Part shown: positions 1 to 8,748 of the stretch, in pieces
How positions within the stretch are numbered: position 1 is the stretch's first letter
Layout of the letters: every line of letters starts with the position of its first letter
Assembly (NCBI RefSeq): GCF_900103835.1
Contig: NZ_FNID01000018.1
Location: forward strand, 1 to 64,000
Length of the DNA: 64,000 nt
Direction of reading: 5' to 3'
DNA from: Acetanaerobacterium elongatum
Lineage (GTDB): Bacteria; Bacillota; Clostridia; Oscillospirales; Ruminococcaceae
Made by a program: the position numbers and the translations under genes
The notes under the pieces: generated by a model
The model's input: the letters and a program-made list of their open reading frames with translations, nothing else
What the model was told of the DNA's origin: nothing
The model's database searches: none

Positions 1-50
1 TTTCGAATAATGAATTATTCGAAACATTGAAAATACGCTGTCGCGTATTT
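1..50. repeat. Two adjacent short inverted repeats upstream of 5S rRNA
   Basis: Positions 1-11 and 14-24 are perfect reverse complements around a two-base centre. Positions 31-38 (AAATACGC) and 43-50 (GCGTATTT) form a second 8-bp stem with loop TGTC. Both could fold in RNA. They lie about 110 bases before the 5S gene and may belong to an rRNA spacer or to the end of a gene left of the window; I cannot tell which. Confidence 0.5.
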
Positions 51-161
51 GATACCCACAATAATCTCTTAGTTTTTCTCTTCAACAGTTGATTTCCTTT
101 TAACAAAAGGTTATCATAGATAGTGTGGCTGGGTTGAGAAGTTTACTCTTCATCACTCTTC

Positions 162-279
<118 letters not shown>

Positions 280-290
280 CCACGAAATAA

Positions 291-324
291 GAAACAATTC
301 ACTTATGTGGGTTGTTTCTTTTTT
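291..324 (+). terminator. Rho-independent terminator of the 5S gene
   Basis: GAAACAA at 291-297 pairs with TTGTTTC at 312-318, followed by a run of T. It lies 12 bases after the 5S 3' end. Confidence 0.75.
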
Positions 325-384
325 GTGTATAGTGATAAGTAGTCGCTTGTTTAACTGGTGAGGGCAAGAAACTTAGGCAATAAG

Positions 385-440
385 AAAGCCTCCTTTTGCT
401 AGTGGCGGTTTGCCAACCGCACTAAGCAAAAGGAGGCTTT
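385..440 (-). terminator. Long hairpin, probable terminator of the acn-icd-rex operon
   Basis: Positions 385-400 and 425-440 are a perfect 16-bp inverted repeat (AAAGCCTCCTTTTGCT and its complement). A second inner stem (AGTGGCGGTT with AACCGCACT, one bulge) continues to a four-base loop. On the minus strand the stem ends in TTTCTTATT, which would serve as the U-tract for rex, about 100 bases upstream. The length and near-perfect pairing are greater than most terminators, so a small repeat element is an alternative. Confidence 0.5.
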
Positions 441-542
441 GTCGTGAATGACATAAATAGTAACCAGTGGTATTATACCATCTGATAAGTACGAAAATAT
501 TATTGCGTGAGTATGTTTGGATTAGCCGTCTCATATTAAATA

Positions 543-1205
543 TTACTCTTTGTTGTCTGTACTGTTTCCTTCCAGGGTTTCGTTTACCCGGTAGCTTAGT
601 ATCATCAGGCTATCGCCAAGATGAACGTTCTCCACCACAATCCCGGGGTGAGAGACAGCGAAATCGTAATGAGTAAAATTCCAGAAGGCTTTAATGCCCA
701 GCTCGACCAGCAGATCACTTGCTTTGCGGGCACTGTCTTTGGGAATACACAGAATCGCCACCAACGGCTGATGCTCTTTACAAAACGGTACCAGCATTTC
801 AGAGGATAGTATCTTTAATCCGCGCAGATTTTTTCCTATCATCTGCTTATCGGTTTCAAAGACACCGATTAGGTCAAACCCCTTGGCCTCAAAGTCCATA
901 TGCGCGGCTACGGCCTTGCCGAGGTTACCGGCTCCAAGCAGGATGGTCTTATGCTTTTTGCCAACACCAAGGATATTGCCAATCTCGGCGTGAAGCTGCT
1001 CTACATTATAACCGTAGCCCTGCTGCCCGAAGCCGCCGAAGCAGTTAAGATCCTGCCGTATTTGGGAAGCGGTAAGCCCCATTCTGGATGAAAGCTCGCG
1101 CGAGGAAATCCGCAGAATTCCCGCGGCTTTCAGGTCGGACAAAAAGCGGTAATAGCGGGGCAGCCGTCTGATAACCGACAGCGAAACCGATTGACTTTTT
1201 GCCAC
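543..1205 (-). CDS. rex: Redox-sensing transcriptional repressor Rex
   Basis: The 220-residue protein matches Rex in length and layout. A winged-helix DNA-binding domain covers about residues 1-80 (IRRLPRYYRFLSDL, then SSRELSSRMGLTASQIRQDL and the FGGFGQQGYGYNV wing). A Rossmann NAD(H) domain follows with the GAGNLGKAV dinucleotide motif near residue 92 and the domain-swapping C-terminal helix. Rex senses the NADH/NAD+ ratio and represses fermentation and redox genes in Gram-positive bacteria. It starts with GTG 50 bases after the isocitrate dehydrogenase stop, so it probably belongs to the acn-icd transcript. That would link TCA-branch carbon flow to redox state. I found no convincing TTGTTAA-type Rex operator in this region. 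Confidence 0.95.
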   Translation of the reverse strand: MAKSQSVSLSVIRRLPRYYRFLSDLKAAGILRISSRELSSRMGLTASQIRQDLNCFGGFGQQGYGYNVEQLHAEIGNILGVGKKHKTILLGAGNLGKAVAAHMDFEAKGFDLIGVFETDKQMIGKNLRGLKILSSEMLVPFCKEHQPLVAILCIPKDSARKASDLLVELGIKAFWNFTHYDFAVSHPGIVVENVHLGDSLMILSYRVNETLEGNSTDNKE

Positions 1206-1255
1206 ATTAATCGCCTGCTTTCTGAATTTTCAATTAATTAATAACGAGTATACTA

Positions 1256-2422
1256 TTAAAGCTTCTGAATGGTCTGCATTACATATTCGCCGAAATCCGA
1301 GCAGGTTGCACCGGTATCGCGCCCGGTAATGGTCAGTTTCTTCTCTTCGTACATACAGATATCCAGAGCACGCTCCAGCTTATCCGCCTGCTGCTGGTAT
1401 CCGATGTGGGAAAGCAACAGAACCGCCGCCCGCAGCATCGAGCAAGGGTCGGCATATTGTGCGCGTCCCTCCTGAACCATTCTGGGAGCGGAGCCGTGAA
1501 TTGCTTCAAACATCGAATAGCGCTTTCCGATGTTGGCACTGCCTGCGGTACCTACACCGCCCTGGAATTCAGCGGCCTCATCGGTAATAATGTCACCGTA
1601 CAGGTTTGGTAGTACAAACACTTTAAAATCACGGCGGCGCTTCTCGTCAATCAGCTTAGCGGTGGTAATATCGATATACCAGTCGTCAGTAGTGATCTCG
1701 GGGTATTCTGTGCCGATTTTCTGGCACAGCTTCAGGAACTTGCCGTCGGTTGTTTTAACAACGTTGGCCTTGGTAATAATCGAAACGCGGTCTTTATGGT
1801 TCTTGCGCGCATACTCGTAGGCAAGACGAGCAATGCGCTCGGTACCCTGCGTGGTGGTTACGGTAAAATCAAAGGCCAAATCATCGTCCACATTTACGCC
1901 ACTGGAGCCGATGGCATAAGCACCCTCGGTGTTTTCGCGGAAGAAGGTCCAGTCAATGCCCTTCTCGGGAACCTTTACGGGGCGAACATTGGCAAACAGA
2001 TCAAGCTCTTTGCGCATCGCCACGTTGGCGCTCTCGATGTTCGGCCATGGGTCTCCCGCGCGAGGGGTGGTGGTGGGGCCTTTTAAGATTACATGGCACT
2101 TTTTAAGCTCGGCAAGCACATCATCGGGGATAGCCTTACCCGCTGCCGCGCGGTTTTCAATGGTGAGACCGTCAATCACGCGGAAGGATACCTTGCCCTT
2201 TGCAGCCTCATCCTTGAGAAGATACTCAATCACGCGGTGTGCCTCATTGGTGATGGTGGGGCCGATGCCGTCGCCGCCGCACACGCCTATTACGATATTA
2301 TCCAGCTTGCTGTAATCAATAAAATCGCCTTGTGCTTTCATCTGCTCCACGCGCTTTAACTGCGATTCAATCAGCTTCGCGTATTTTTCAGCAGCAGCTG
2401 TTATCTTTTCCGAGTAATCCAT
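1256..2422 (-). CDS. icd: Isocitrate/isopropylmalate-family dehydrogenase, probable isocitrate dehydrogenase
   Basis: The protein has the beta-decarboxylating dehydrogenase fold: GGDGIGPTITNEAHRVIEYL near the N-terminus, ENTEGAYAIGSSG, a conserved Lys in ITKANVVKTTDG, the metal-binding LPNLYGDIITDEAA, and the cofactor loop IHGSAPRMVQEGRAQYADP. It should oxidise isocitrate to 2-oxoglutarate and CO2; NAD or NADP preference cannot be read with confidence. The aconitase gene 61 bases upstream makes isocitrate far more likely than isopropylmalate. The frame opens with an ATG directly abutting AAAGGA (2434), but the second ATG at 2422 has better spacing and I take it as the start. No citrate synthase is visible nearby. 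Confidence 0.9.
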   Translation of the reverse strand: MDYSEKITAAAEKYAKLIESQLKRVEQMKAQGDFIDYSKLDNIVIGVCGGDGIGPTITNEAHRVIEYLLKDEAAKGKVSFRVIDGLTIENRAAAGKAIPDDVLAELKKCHVILKGPTTTPRAGDPWPNIESANVAMRKELDLFANVRPVKVPEKGIDWTFFRENTEGAYAIGSSGVNVDDDLAFDFTVTTTQGTERIARLAYEYARKNHKDRVSIITKANVVKTTDGKFLKLCQKIGTEYPEITTDDWYIDITTAKLIDEKRRRDFKVFVLPNLYGDIITDEAAEFQGGVGTAGSANIGKRYSMFEAIHGSAPRMVQEGRAQYADPCSMLRAAVLLLSHIGYQQQADKLERALDICMYEEKKLTITGRDTGATCSDFGEYVMQTIQKL

Positions 2423-2483
2423 TAAAATGACCATTCCTTTCTTTAGTACCCCAAACGATCAGAATAACTGACAGGTTTTTATT

Positions 2484-4415
2484 TTATTTGGATTGTTCTC
2501 TGGTATAGTTTAATAGCCCGCCCGCAAGCAGAATATCCTTCTGACGCTGTGAAAGCGCACAGGTAGCCGTAAACGTTTTGCCAGAAGCAGTACGGATGGT
2601 AAGGGGTTTGTCTGCAGCAATGTCTTTCAGCACGTTCTCAATAACAAGCGCGTCACCGAGCGCCACAGTGTCGTAATCCGCAGCGTTTTCAAATTCCAGC
2701 GGCAGAATACCGGCGTTAATCAGGTTCGCGCGGTGAATGCGCGCAAAGCTCTTGGCAATAACGGCCTTGATGCCGAGATAGAGCGGAACAAGCGCCGCAT
2801 GCTCACGTGAGGAGCCCTGCCCGTAGTTGGTGCCGCCGATAATAATTCCCTTTCCGGCCGCTTTGGCTCTGGCGGGGAACTCCTCGTCACAGCGGGTAAA
2901 GCAGTAATTTGAGAGATGCGGGATATTAGAGCGGTAGGGCAGCAGCTTAGCGCCCGCGGGCATGATGTGGTCGGTGGTGATATTATCGCCAACCTTAAGC
3001 AGTATATCCGCCGAAATGGTGTCGGCAAGCGGGTCACTCTTGGGGAATTCCTTAATATTCGGGCCGCGAAGCACCTCAACATCCTTTGCCTCAGCTTCAC
3101 TCGCGGGAGGAATGATCATATTATCGTTAATGATAAACTGCTCGGGAATTTTGATATCAACAGCACTTCCGAGGATTCTGGCATCAGTCAGCACACCTGT
3201 AAGAGCGGAAACTGCCGCCGTTTCGGGGCTAACCAGATAAACACCCGCATCTGCGGTGCCGGAGCGCCCCTCAAAGTTGCGGTTGAAGGTTCTCAGGCTG
3301 ATCCCGGCTGAGTTAGGCGACTGCCCCATGCCGATGCAGGGGCCGCAGGCGCACTCAAGAATTCTGGCGCCCGAAGCAATCAGGTCGGCCAGTGCGCCGT
3401 TTTGCGCAAGCATATTAAACACCTGCTTGGAACCGGGGGCAATCGAAAGGCTTACGGCAGGATGTACGGTTTTACCCTTTAAAATCGCTGCGACACGCAT
3501 TAAATCAAGGTAAGAGGAGTTGGTGCAGGAGCCGATGCAAACCTGATCAATCTTCATTTTCCCGATTTCGGAAACCGATTTTACGTTATCCGGGCTGTGC
3601 GGACAGGCTGCGAGGGGCTCCAGAGCAGAAAGGTCAATTTCAACAACCTCGTCATACTGAGCGTCGGGGTCAGATGCAAGGGGGATGTAATCAGCCTCAC
3701 GGCCTTGAGCCTTTAAGAAGGCATGAGTAATCTCATCGGAAGGAAAGATCGAGGTGGTAGCGCCAAGCTCGGCACCCATATTTGTAATAGTTGCGCGTTC
3801 GGGAACAGTAAGGGTTTTAATCCCTTCTCCACCGTACTCGATAACCTTGCCTACGCCGCCCTTCACGGTTAAACGGCGAAGCACCTCAAGGATAATATCC
3901 TTTGCACTTACCCATGGAGCAAGCTTGCCGGTCAGGTTCACCTTTACCATCTTGGGCATAGGAATATAGTAAGCGCCGCCGCCCATGGCTACCGCAACAT
4001 CCAAACCGCCGGCACCCATTGCCAGCATGCCGATGCCGCCGCCCGTGGGGGTATGGCTGTCGGAACCAATCAATGTTTTGCCGGGTATACCGAAACGCTC
4101 CAGCTGCAGCTGGTGGCAGATGCCGTTACCCGGGCGGGAAAAATAGATACCGTGCTTTTTTGCAACACTTTGAATATACCGGTGGTCGTCCGCGTTCTCA
4201 AAGCCTGTTTGCAAGGTGTTATGGTCGATATAGGCGACAGAACGCTCGGTTTTTACCCTAGGTACTCCCATAGCCTCAAATTCAAGGTAGGCCATGGTGC
4301 CGGTAGCGTCCTGCGTAAGTGTCTGGTCGATTTTCAGACCAATCTCTTCACCTACAATCATGCTGCCGCTAAGCAGATGATTCTTAATAATCTTCTGTGC
4401 AATCGTTAATCCCAC
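2484..4415 (-). CDS. acn: Aconitate hydratase
   Basis: At 643 residues this is the short aconitase form common in Clostridia. The [4Fe-4S] ligands are visible as IGSCTNSSYLD (one Cys) and CACGPCIGMGQSPNS (two further Cys). The C-terminal swivel domain carries ITTDHIMPAG and YGQGSSREHAALVPLYLG, both active-site signatures. It interconverts citrate and isocitrate through cis-aconitate. It is the first gene of a three-gene minus-strand unit with isocitrate dehydrogenase and Rex, giving the oxidative branch toward 2-oxoglutarate and glutamate. The start is GTG at 4415, preceded by GGGGAG. A sigma-A type promoter lies about 110 bases upstream. Confidence 0.95.
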   Translation of the reverse strand: MGLTIAQKIIKNHLLSGSMIVGEEIGLKIDQTLTQDATGTMAYLEFEAMGVPRVKTERSVAYIDHNTLQTGFENADDHRYIQSVAKKHGIYFSRPGNGICHQLQLERFGIPGKTLIGSDSHTPTGGGIGMLAMGAGGLDVAVAMGGGAYYIPMPKMVKVNLTGKLAPWVSAKDIILEVLRRLTVKGGVGKVIEYGGEGIKTLTVPERATITNMGAELGATTSIFPSDEITHAFLKAQGREADYIPLASDPDAQYDEVVEIDLSALEPLAACPHSPDNVKSVSEIGKMKIDQVCIGSCTNSSYLDLMRVAAILKGKTVHPAVSLSIAPGSKQVFNMLAQNGALADLIASGARILECACGPCIGMGQSPNSAGISLRTFNRNFEGRSGTADAGVYLVSPETAAVSALTGVLTDARILGSAVDIKIPEQFIINDNMIIPPASEAEAKDVEVLRGPNIKEFPKSDPLADTISADILLKVGDNITTDHIMPAGAKLLPYRSNIPHLSNYCFTRCDEEFPARAKAAGKGIIIGGTNYGQGSSREHAALVPLYLGIKAVIAKSFARIHRANLINAGILPLEFENAADYDTVALGDALVIENVLKDIAADKPLTIRTASGKTFTATCALSQRQKDILLAGGLLNYTREQSK

Positions 4416-4524
4416 GTTACAGCTCTCCCCTTATTTAAAATACAAAAATATAATTTATAAAATAGAACAGAAATGGGCTTTATTGATTTAAAGCACAGAA
4501 CTGTTTAGACTATCAGATTATATA

Positions 4525-4553
4525 ATTTTATAATAATGCGAGAAGATTGTCAA
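4525..4553 (-). promoter_or_regulatory. Predicted sigma-A promoter for acn-icd-rex
   Basis: On the minus strand, TTGACA (4548-4553) and TAAAAT (4525-4530) are separated by 17 bases. A leader of about 100 bases would precede the acn GTG. Confidence 0.65.
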
Positions 4554-4618
4554 TCAATTAACTAAGAGGTTTCCAGTTAACACGCAGGTAAAAACCAGTA
4601 ATAGGGTAGCATATGGCA

Positions 4619-5113
4619 TTATATTATCTTTTGGTAAGCAACAACATCAAGGTATTGGCCAAACTTAATACCCACTTCTTTATAATGTGCACATTTGGTA
4701 AAACCGTTCTTTTCAAACAAGCGAATACTTGGCCGGTTTTCACCGCATATAGTAGCTACCAGTACATGCATTTTTTGTTCCTTAGCCTTTTCTTGAATAA
4801 ACTCAATAGCCTTGCTGCCGATCCCTTTTCCAGTAAGGCCGGGCTTTAAATAGATGGTAACTTCAGCGGTGGCATCGTACGCCTCACGCTTTTTATGCTG
4901 TGTAAGGATTACATAGCCCGCTATGGTATTATTTTGCCTAATCACATAAGTACAATATTTAGGGCTTTCAAAGATAACAATCTCCTTCATCTCCGCTTTC
5001 GTCAGTGCATGTGCGTGAAAGGTTGCGGTGGTATTCAGCACGTAATAGGTGTATATTTCTAAAACCTCAGGCAAGGTTTCGTCGCTCACCTTTTCAAAAC
5101 TGATTGTCTCCAT
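4619..5113 (-). CDS. GNAT-family N-acetyltransferase (phosphinothricin acetyltransferase-like)
   Basis: The roughly 164-residue protein has the GNAT fold. It has an N-terminal strand and the PEVLEIYTYYVLNTTATFH segment typical of the Pat/YncA subgroup, a central AGYVIL strand, the acetyl-CoA pyrophosphate loop LKPGLTGKGIGSKAIEFI (R/QxxGxG/A type) and the NRPSIRLFEKNGF C-terminal motif. It acetylates an amine, perhaps an amino-acid analogue; the substrate cannot be fixed. The longer frame starts at 5122, but the ATG at 5113 is better spaced from the GAAGGAAG ribosome binding site. Its start is 15 bases from the MFS stop, so the two are probably co-transcribed. Confidence 0.85.
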   Translation of the reverse strand: METISFEKVSDETLPEVLEIYTYYVLNTTATFHAHALTKAEMKEIVIFESPKYCTYVIRQNNTIAGYVILTQHKKREAYDATAEVTIYLKPGLTGKGIGSKAIEFIQEKAKEQKMHVLVATICGENRPSIRLFEKNGFTKCAHYKEVGIKFGQYLDVVAYQKII

Positions 5114-5128
5114 TTTAAACATCTTCCT

Positions 5129-6310
5129 TCACTTGATTTTTTTATTTAGATGCCATAATATCAGAAATACAATATTACCTGCAAGAAATAGGGCGGCGGT
5201 AAATAAAAATGTATTTTGAATTCCGGCAGCATCCGTAATAATGCCCAAAAGAAGATAGCCGATAATCGTACCGGCACTGTTTACGGAACCTAAAAACCCC
5301 ATCGTTACGCCCATCCCGGCCTCTTTTCCCACAACGGCCGCTAATGCCGTTATCGACGAAAGATGCAAGGCTGTGCAAATGCCTAAGAAAACCAGCAGGA
5401 TTCCAATAAGCCAGCAACCTTTGAATGCGGGAAAAAACAAAACCAGAAGGGCGGTTATAGCCCCTGAAATCATCACAAGTTTTATTTTATTATGCCTGTC
5501 ACAGAATCTTCCTAGCGGTATCTGTATGGCCCCTATCACCACATTGTATACGGCAATCAGTACCCCAATGGTACCCATGTTCATCCGATTATCCAATGCG
5601 TATTGTGTAAAGGTTGCGCCAAACAGCGCAAGCAACACAGCAGAAACGATATTCAGGCAAGCCAGCCCAATCATGGATTTGCTTTTTAATATATCAGTCA
5701 GTTTGCTGTAGACTGGTTCTTGCTGTTTATACGCTTTAGGGTTGGTATGGTTACCTTTTTTAAAATTTCCAAAACAAAGCAGTATAAAAAGCGAAACAAA
5801 TGAAAGCCCAAGCAAGGTAAGAAAGACGGGTATATTTCCATTGCTTTCCCGGCTCTCGTAAATAACCCCGCCAATGATAGGCCCAACACCGCTGGCCACA
5901 AAGAGGATGGTATTATAAATTCCCATATACCGTCCTTCTTGCCCTTCGGGGCTTATTTCCCCCACATAGGCCATTGCCATCGGCAGCATCATAGCGGAGG
6001 CTACGCCGTGCAAAAGCCGTGCAGCCAGCAGCGACGGGATATTCCACGATATAAGATAAGCCGCTGCGATAAAGATGTATAATATCAGGCTATAGAGCAG
6101 AATAGTTTTTGCGCCCCGCTTTTGTGAGAGTCTGCCTACCGGTGTGCCGATTATCAGTCTTACCGCATACATGCTACTGTAGATTACCCCAATAATAAAA
6201 CCGGTGCCGCCCAAGGTCTTAGCATAAGGTACAAGAATTGTACCCGAGATACAGGTTCCCAAAACCAACAAAAAAACCGAGATACAAACAATGCTGAATT
6301 CTTTTTTCAT
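5129..6310 (-). CDS. Major facilitator superfamily transporter
   Basis: The 393-residue protein has the 12-helix MFS pattern. The first half contains the loop 2-3 signature GTPVGRLSQKRGAKT and the helix-5 motif VASGVGPIIGG (antiporter motif C-like). The second half repeats it with IPLGRFCDRHNKIK. This pattern fits proton-driven drug or metabolite efflux. It is the first gene of a two-gene unit with an acetyltransferase, a pairing often seen with detoxification functions, though that is inference. The upstream ribosome binding site is weak. Confidence 0.85.
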   Translation of the reverse strand: MKKEFSIVCISVFLLVLGTCISGTILVPYAKTLGGTGFIIGVIYSSMYAVRLIIGTPVGRLSQKRGAKTILLYSLILYIFIAAAYLISWNIPSLLAARLLHGVASAMMLPMAMAYVGEISPEGQEGRYMGIYNTILFVASGVGPIIGGVIYESRESNGNIPVFLTLLGLSFVSLFILLCFGNFKKGNHTNPKAYKQQEPVYSKLTDILKSKSMIGLACLNIVSAVLLALFGATFTQYALDNRMNMGTIGVLIAVYNVVIGAIQIPLGRFCDRHNKIKLVMISGAITALLVLFFPAFKGCWLIGILLVFLGICTALHLSSITALAAVVGKEAGMGVTMGFLGSVNSAGTIIGYLLLGIITDAAGIQNTFLFTAALFLAGNIVFLILWHLNKKIK

Positions 6311-6782
6311 GATGTCAATTATGGTCTGAAGCCTTACCTTTCAGAATGTTGTTATAATGTTTAAAGTGAATCAAACTACAATATATGATATTATTTTAAC
6401 ATACTCTGGCAGCAATTTCAATGTTTTCAAGGAGATCAGAATGAATATCAGAATGAATATTGCATCTGCAATAACCGAAGACAAGATAACCTTAAAACGA
6501 AAATATGTTCTTTTCCGACGGCGTTTTATATATCTTGCTATTGTTTAAAAATAGAATAGTTGATATAATAATTCTGGTTACGTTTATTAAACTTACAATT
6601 GCGTAAGCTTGATATTATGCGATGAAAGTGTAGTATAATGTAGTTATTGCGGCATGATTATAGCAATTACCAGCGTTGGGGTTTACCCAGTTAAATGCTT
6701 GTTGGGTGATACAGTTTGCCCGCATACATTCCTTTACCGTTGGAAACAATATCTTTTATGATATTGGAGGTGAGGGAATACT
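6311..6782. other. Intergenic region between divergent MFS and tepA genes
   Basis: This 472-base AT-rich gap shows no convincing gene. It holds a tandem 12-base repeat (ATCAGAATGAAT at 6435-6446 and 6447-6458). It also has a possible promoter facing tepA: TTGATA at 6609-6614 and TATAAT at 6634-6639, with a long 19-base spacer. A short open frame at 6357-6548 looks random. Confidence 0.5.
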
Positions 6783-7556
6783 GTGAGCAACCAGCAGGCA
6801 GATGAAAACAACAAGGATAAGCCCGAAAACGAATCCGCACACAGCACCACAGGCGAGGAGCAGACCGAGCAGATTGCTAAAACCGGTTCGGTAACGCAGA
6901 GCAAGGGCGACCACACCATACACTGCCTTACCATCGTGGGGCAGGTGGAAGGGCACTATATCCTGCCGCCGCAGAACAAAACCACAAAATATGAACATGT
7001 AATTCCCCAGCTTGTTGCCATAGAGGAAGACCCTGAAATTGAAGGGCTTTTGATTATACTCAATACCGTGGGCGGTGATGTTGAGGCGGGGCTGGCTATT
7101 GCGGAGCTTATCGCGGGCATGAAAAAGCCCACGGTGTCCATCGTTTTAGGCGGTGGGCATTCCATCGGGGTTCCGCTTGCGGTTTGTGCCAAGCATTCCT
7201 TTATTGTGCCGTCAGCCAGTATGACCATACACCCCATCCGCCTGAGCGGGTTGGTATTGGGCGTGCCGCAAACCCTTTCTTACTTTGACAAGATGCAGGA
7301 GAGGATTGTGCGCTTTGTTTCAGATAATTCCAACATCTCCGCCGATAAGTTCCGTGAGCTCATGACCAAAACCGGGGAGCTGGTAATGGATATCGGCACG
7401 GTGCTGGACGGGGAGAAGGCGGTAGAGGTGGGGATCATCGACTCCTTAGGGGGCTTAAGCGACGCAATCAGCTGCCTTTATGATTTGATTGAGAAGGATG
7501 CCGAGGAGCATAAGAAAAAGGGAACAAGGAAAAAGGGAGGCAGGGTGACAGGCTGA
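6783..7556 (+). CDS. tepA: ClpP-class serine protease, TepA/YmfB type
   Basis: The 257-residue protein belongs to the ClpP/crotonase-fold peptidases. Residues 1-40 are a charged, low-complexity extension. The core has [18 protein letters not shown] (oxyanion Gly-Gly), the nucleophile Ser in [12 protein letters not shown] near residue 125, and the catalytic His in SMTIHP. In Bacillus the homologue (TepA) sits next to ylzJ and spoIIIE, the same arrangement as here, and is linked to translocation or sporulation proteolysis. It starts with GTG after a good TGGAGGTGAGG site. Its stop overlaps the ylzJ start (TGATG). Confidence 0.88.
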   Translation: MSNQQADENNKDKPENESAHSTTGEEQTEQIAKTGSVTQSKGDHTIHCLTIVGQVEGHYILPPQNKTTKYEHVIPQLVAIEEDPEIEGLLIILNTVGGDVEAGLAIAELIAGMKKPTVSIVLGGGHSIGVPLAVCAKHSFIVPSASMTIHPIRLSGLVLGVPQTLSYFDKMQERIVRFVSDNSNISADKFRELMTKTGELVMDIGTVLDGEKAVEVGIIDSLGGLSDAISCLYDLIEKDAEEHKKKGTRKKGGRVTG

Positions 7557-7762
7557 TGCTGTTATATACAAAAGAGCCATACGAACTGATTTTTCAAAAC
7601 CAAACAAACGATAAAACCGTTACAAAAACCGTAAACGGCGTACTGCTTGAAGGCTGCGAGCAGCCGGACGGCCTGCATATTACAAGAGTTCTGTCTACCG
7701 ACCCGAAGGCGTACCTTCGAAAGGAGTTTTCGCCGGGCAGTATTATTACTCTTACCCAATAA
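7556..7762 (+). CDS. ylzJ: YlzJ-like protein
   Basis: This 68-residue protein begins [13 protein letters not shown] and carries a central LEGCEQPDG segment and the terminal FSPGSIITL typical of the YlzJ family. The family is found beside tepA and spoIIIE in spore-forming Firmicutes; its function is unknown. The start codon overlaps the tepA stop, so the pair is translationally coupled. The conserved neighbourhood supports the call as much as the sequence does. Confidence 0.8.
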   Translation: MLLYTKEPYELIFQNQTNDKTVTKTVNGVLLEGCEQPDGLHITRVLSTDPKAYLRKEFSPGSIITLTQ

Positions 7763-7840
7763 CTCAGTCTATTACTGCCCGCACAGGGCAGCGAAGTATA
7801 TTGCCTGCTCGGCAGGCTACATAAAACGGAGGGCATTACT

Positions 7841-8722
7841 TTGACAATTTTAAACGCGATTCTTCAGGGTATATTACAGGGCATTACCGAGTTTTTGCCT
7901 GTATCCAGCGACGGTCATCTTTCTTTGTACCAGCATTTCACCAAAACCTCGGGCAATGGAGCCTTAATGTTTACGGTTATGTTGCATCTCGGCACATTGA
8001 TTGCCGTATTTGTTGCATACCATTCGCTTATATGGGATTTGATTCTTGAGTTTTTCCGCATGATTGGTGATATCTTTACAGGAAAGTTTTCGCTTAGAAA
8101 GCTAAACCCTGACCGTCGGATGATTCTGATGATACTGGTGGCGACGCTCCCACTTGCGGCGTTTTATTTTGTAAAAGATTTCTTTACCTCGCTCGCCGAG
8201 GATAACGACATTGTGGTGGAAGGTGTTCTGTTCCTGTTCACCGGAATTATGCTGTTTTTGGCCGACCGCTGCTTTAAGGGTGATAAAACCGCCAAGAACA
8301 TGCGGTACGGTGATGCACTGCTGATTGGTACCTTTCAAGGTCTTGCAGCACTTCCTGCGGTTTCCCGTTCCGGCTCCACCATCTCCATTGCGCTGCTCAG
8401 GGGCTATTCCAGAGAGTATGCGGTGGCATTTTCGTTTATCTTAGGTATCCCGGCTATCCTCGGCGCAAATATTTTTGAGTTTGGCGATGCGCTTTCACAG
8501 AGCAGTAATATTAATTGGCTTCCGATTATTATTGGAATCATATGTTCGGCGGTTGTAGGGTTCTTTGCCATAAAGTTGCTGGCGTGGATGGTTAAAAGCG
8601 ATAAGCTGTCTATATTCGCATACTACACCCTTGCCCTTGGCGTACTGGTGATTATCATCGGTGCCATAGAGCATATAACAGGCTCCAATTTCGTAGATTT
8701 AATCAGCTCCATGATTGCTTAG
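7841..8722 (+). CDS. uppP: Undecaprenyl-diphosphatase UppP/BacA
   Basis: The 293-residue polytopic protein has both UppP signatures: the first (GILQGITEFLPVSSDGHL) at residues about 10-27, and the second (GTFQGLAALPAVSRSGSTI) near residue 165, with the catalytic Glu, His and Arg present. It dephosphorylates undecaprenyl diphosphate at the membrane, recycling the lipid carrier for cell wall synthesis, and contributes to bacitracin tolerance. The start is TTG after CGGAGGGC. It is inserted between ylzJ and ftsK, which are usually closer together. Confidence 0.95.
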   Translation: MTILNAILQGILQGITEFLPVSSDGHLSLYQHFTKTSGNGALMFTVMLHLGTLIAVFVAYHSLIWDLILEFFRMIGDIFTGKFSLRKLNPDRRMILMILVATLPLAAFYFVKDFFTSLAEDNDIVVEGVLFLFTGIMLFLADRCFKGDKTAKNMRYGDALLIGTFQGLAALPAVSRSGSTISIALLRGYSREYAVAFSFILGIPAILGANIFEFGDALSQSSNINWLPIIIGIICSAVVGFFAIKLLAWMVKSDKLSIFAYYTLALGVLVIIIGAIEHITGSNFVDLISSMIA

Positions 8723-8748
8723 ATTGAAAGCGGAAGGATAGAATAAGG

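Noticed and set aside
4416-4620. Rex operator before the aconitase gene
   Set aside because: AT-rich sequence with TTAATTGATTGACAA resembles half of a Rex site, but I see no convincing inverted TTGTTAA/TTAACAA pair.
6357-6548. 63-residue open frame in the tepA upstream gap
   Set aside because: AT-rich, contains a tandem 12-base repeat (RMNIRMN) and has no recognisable family or ribosome binding site.
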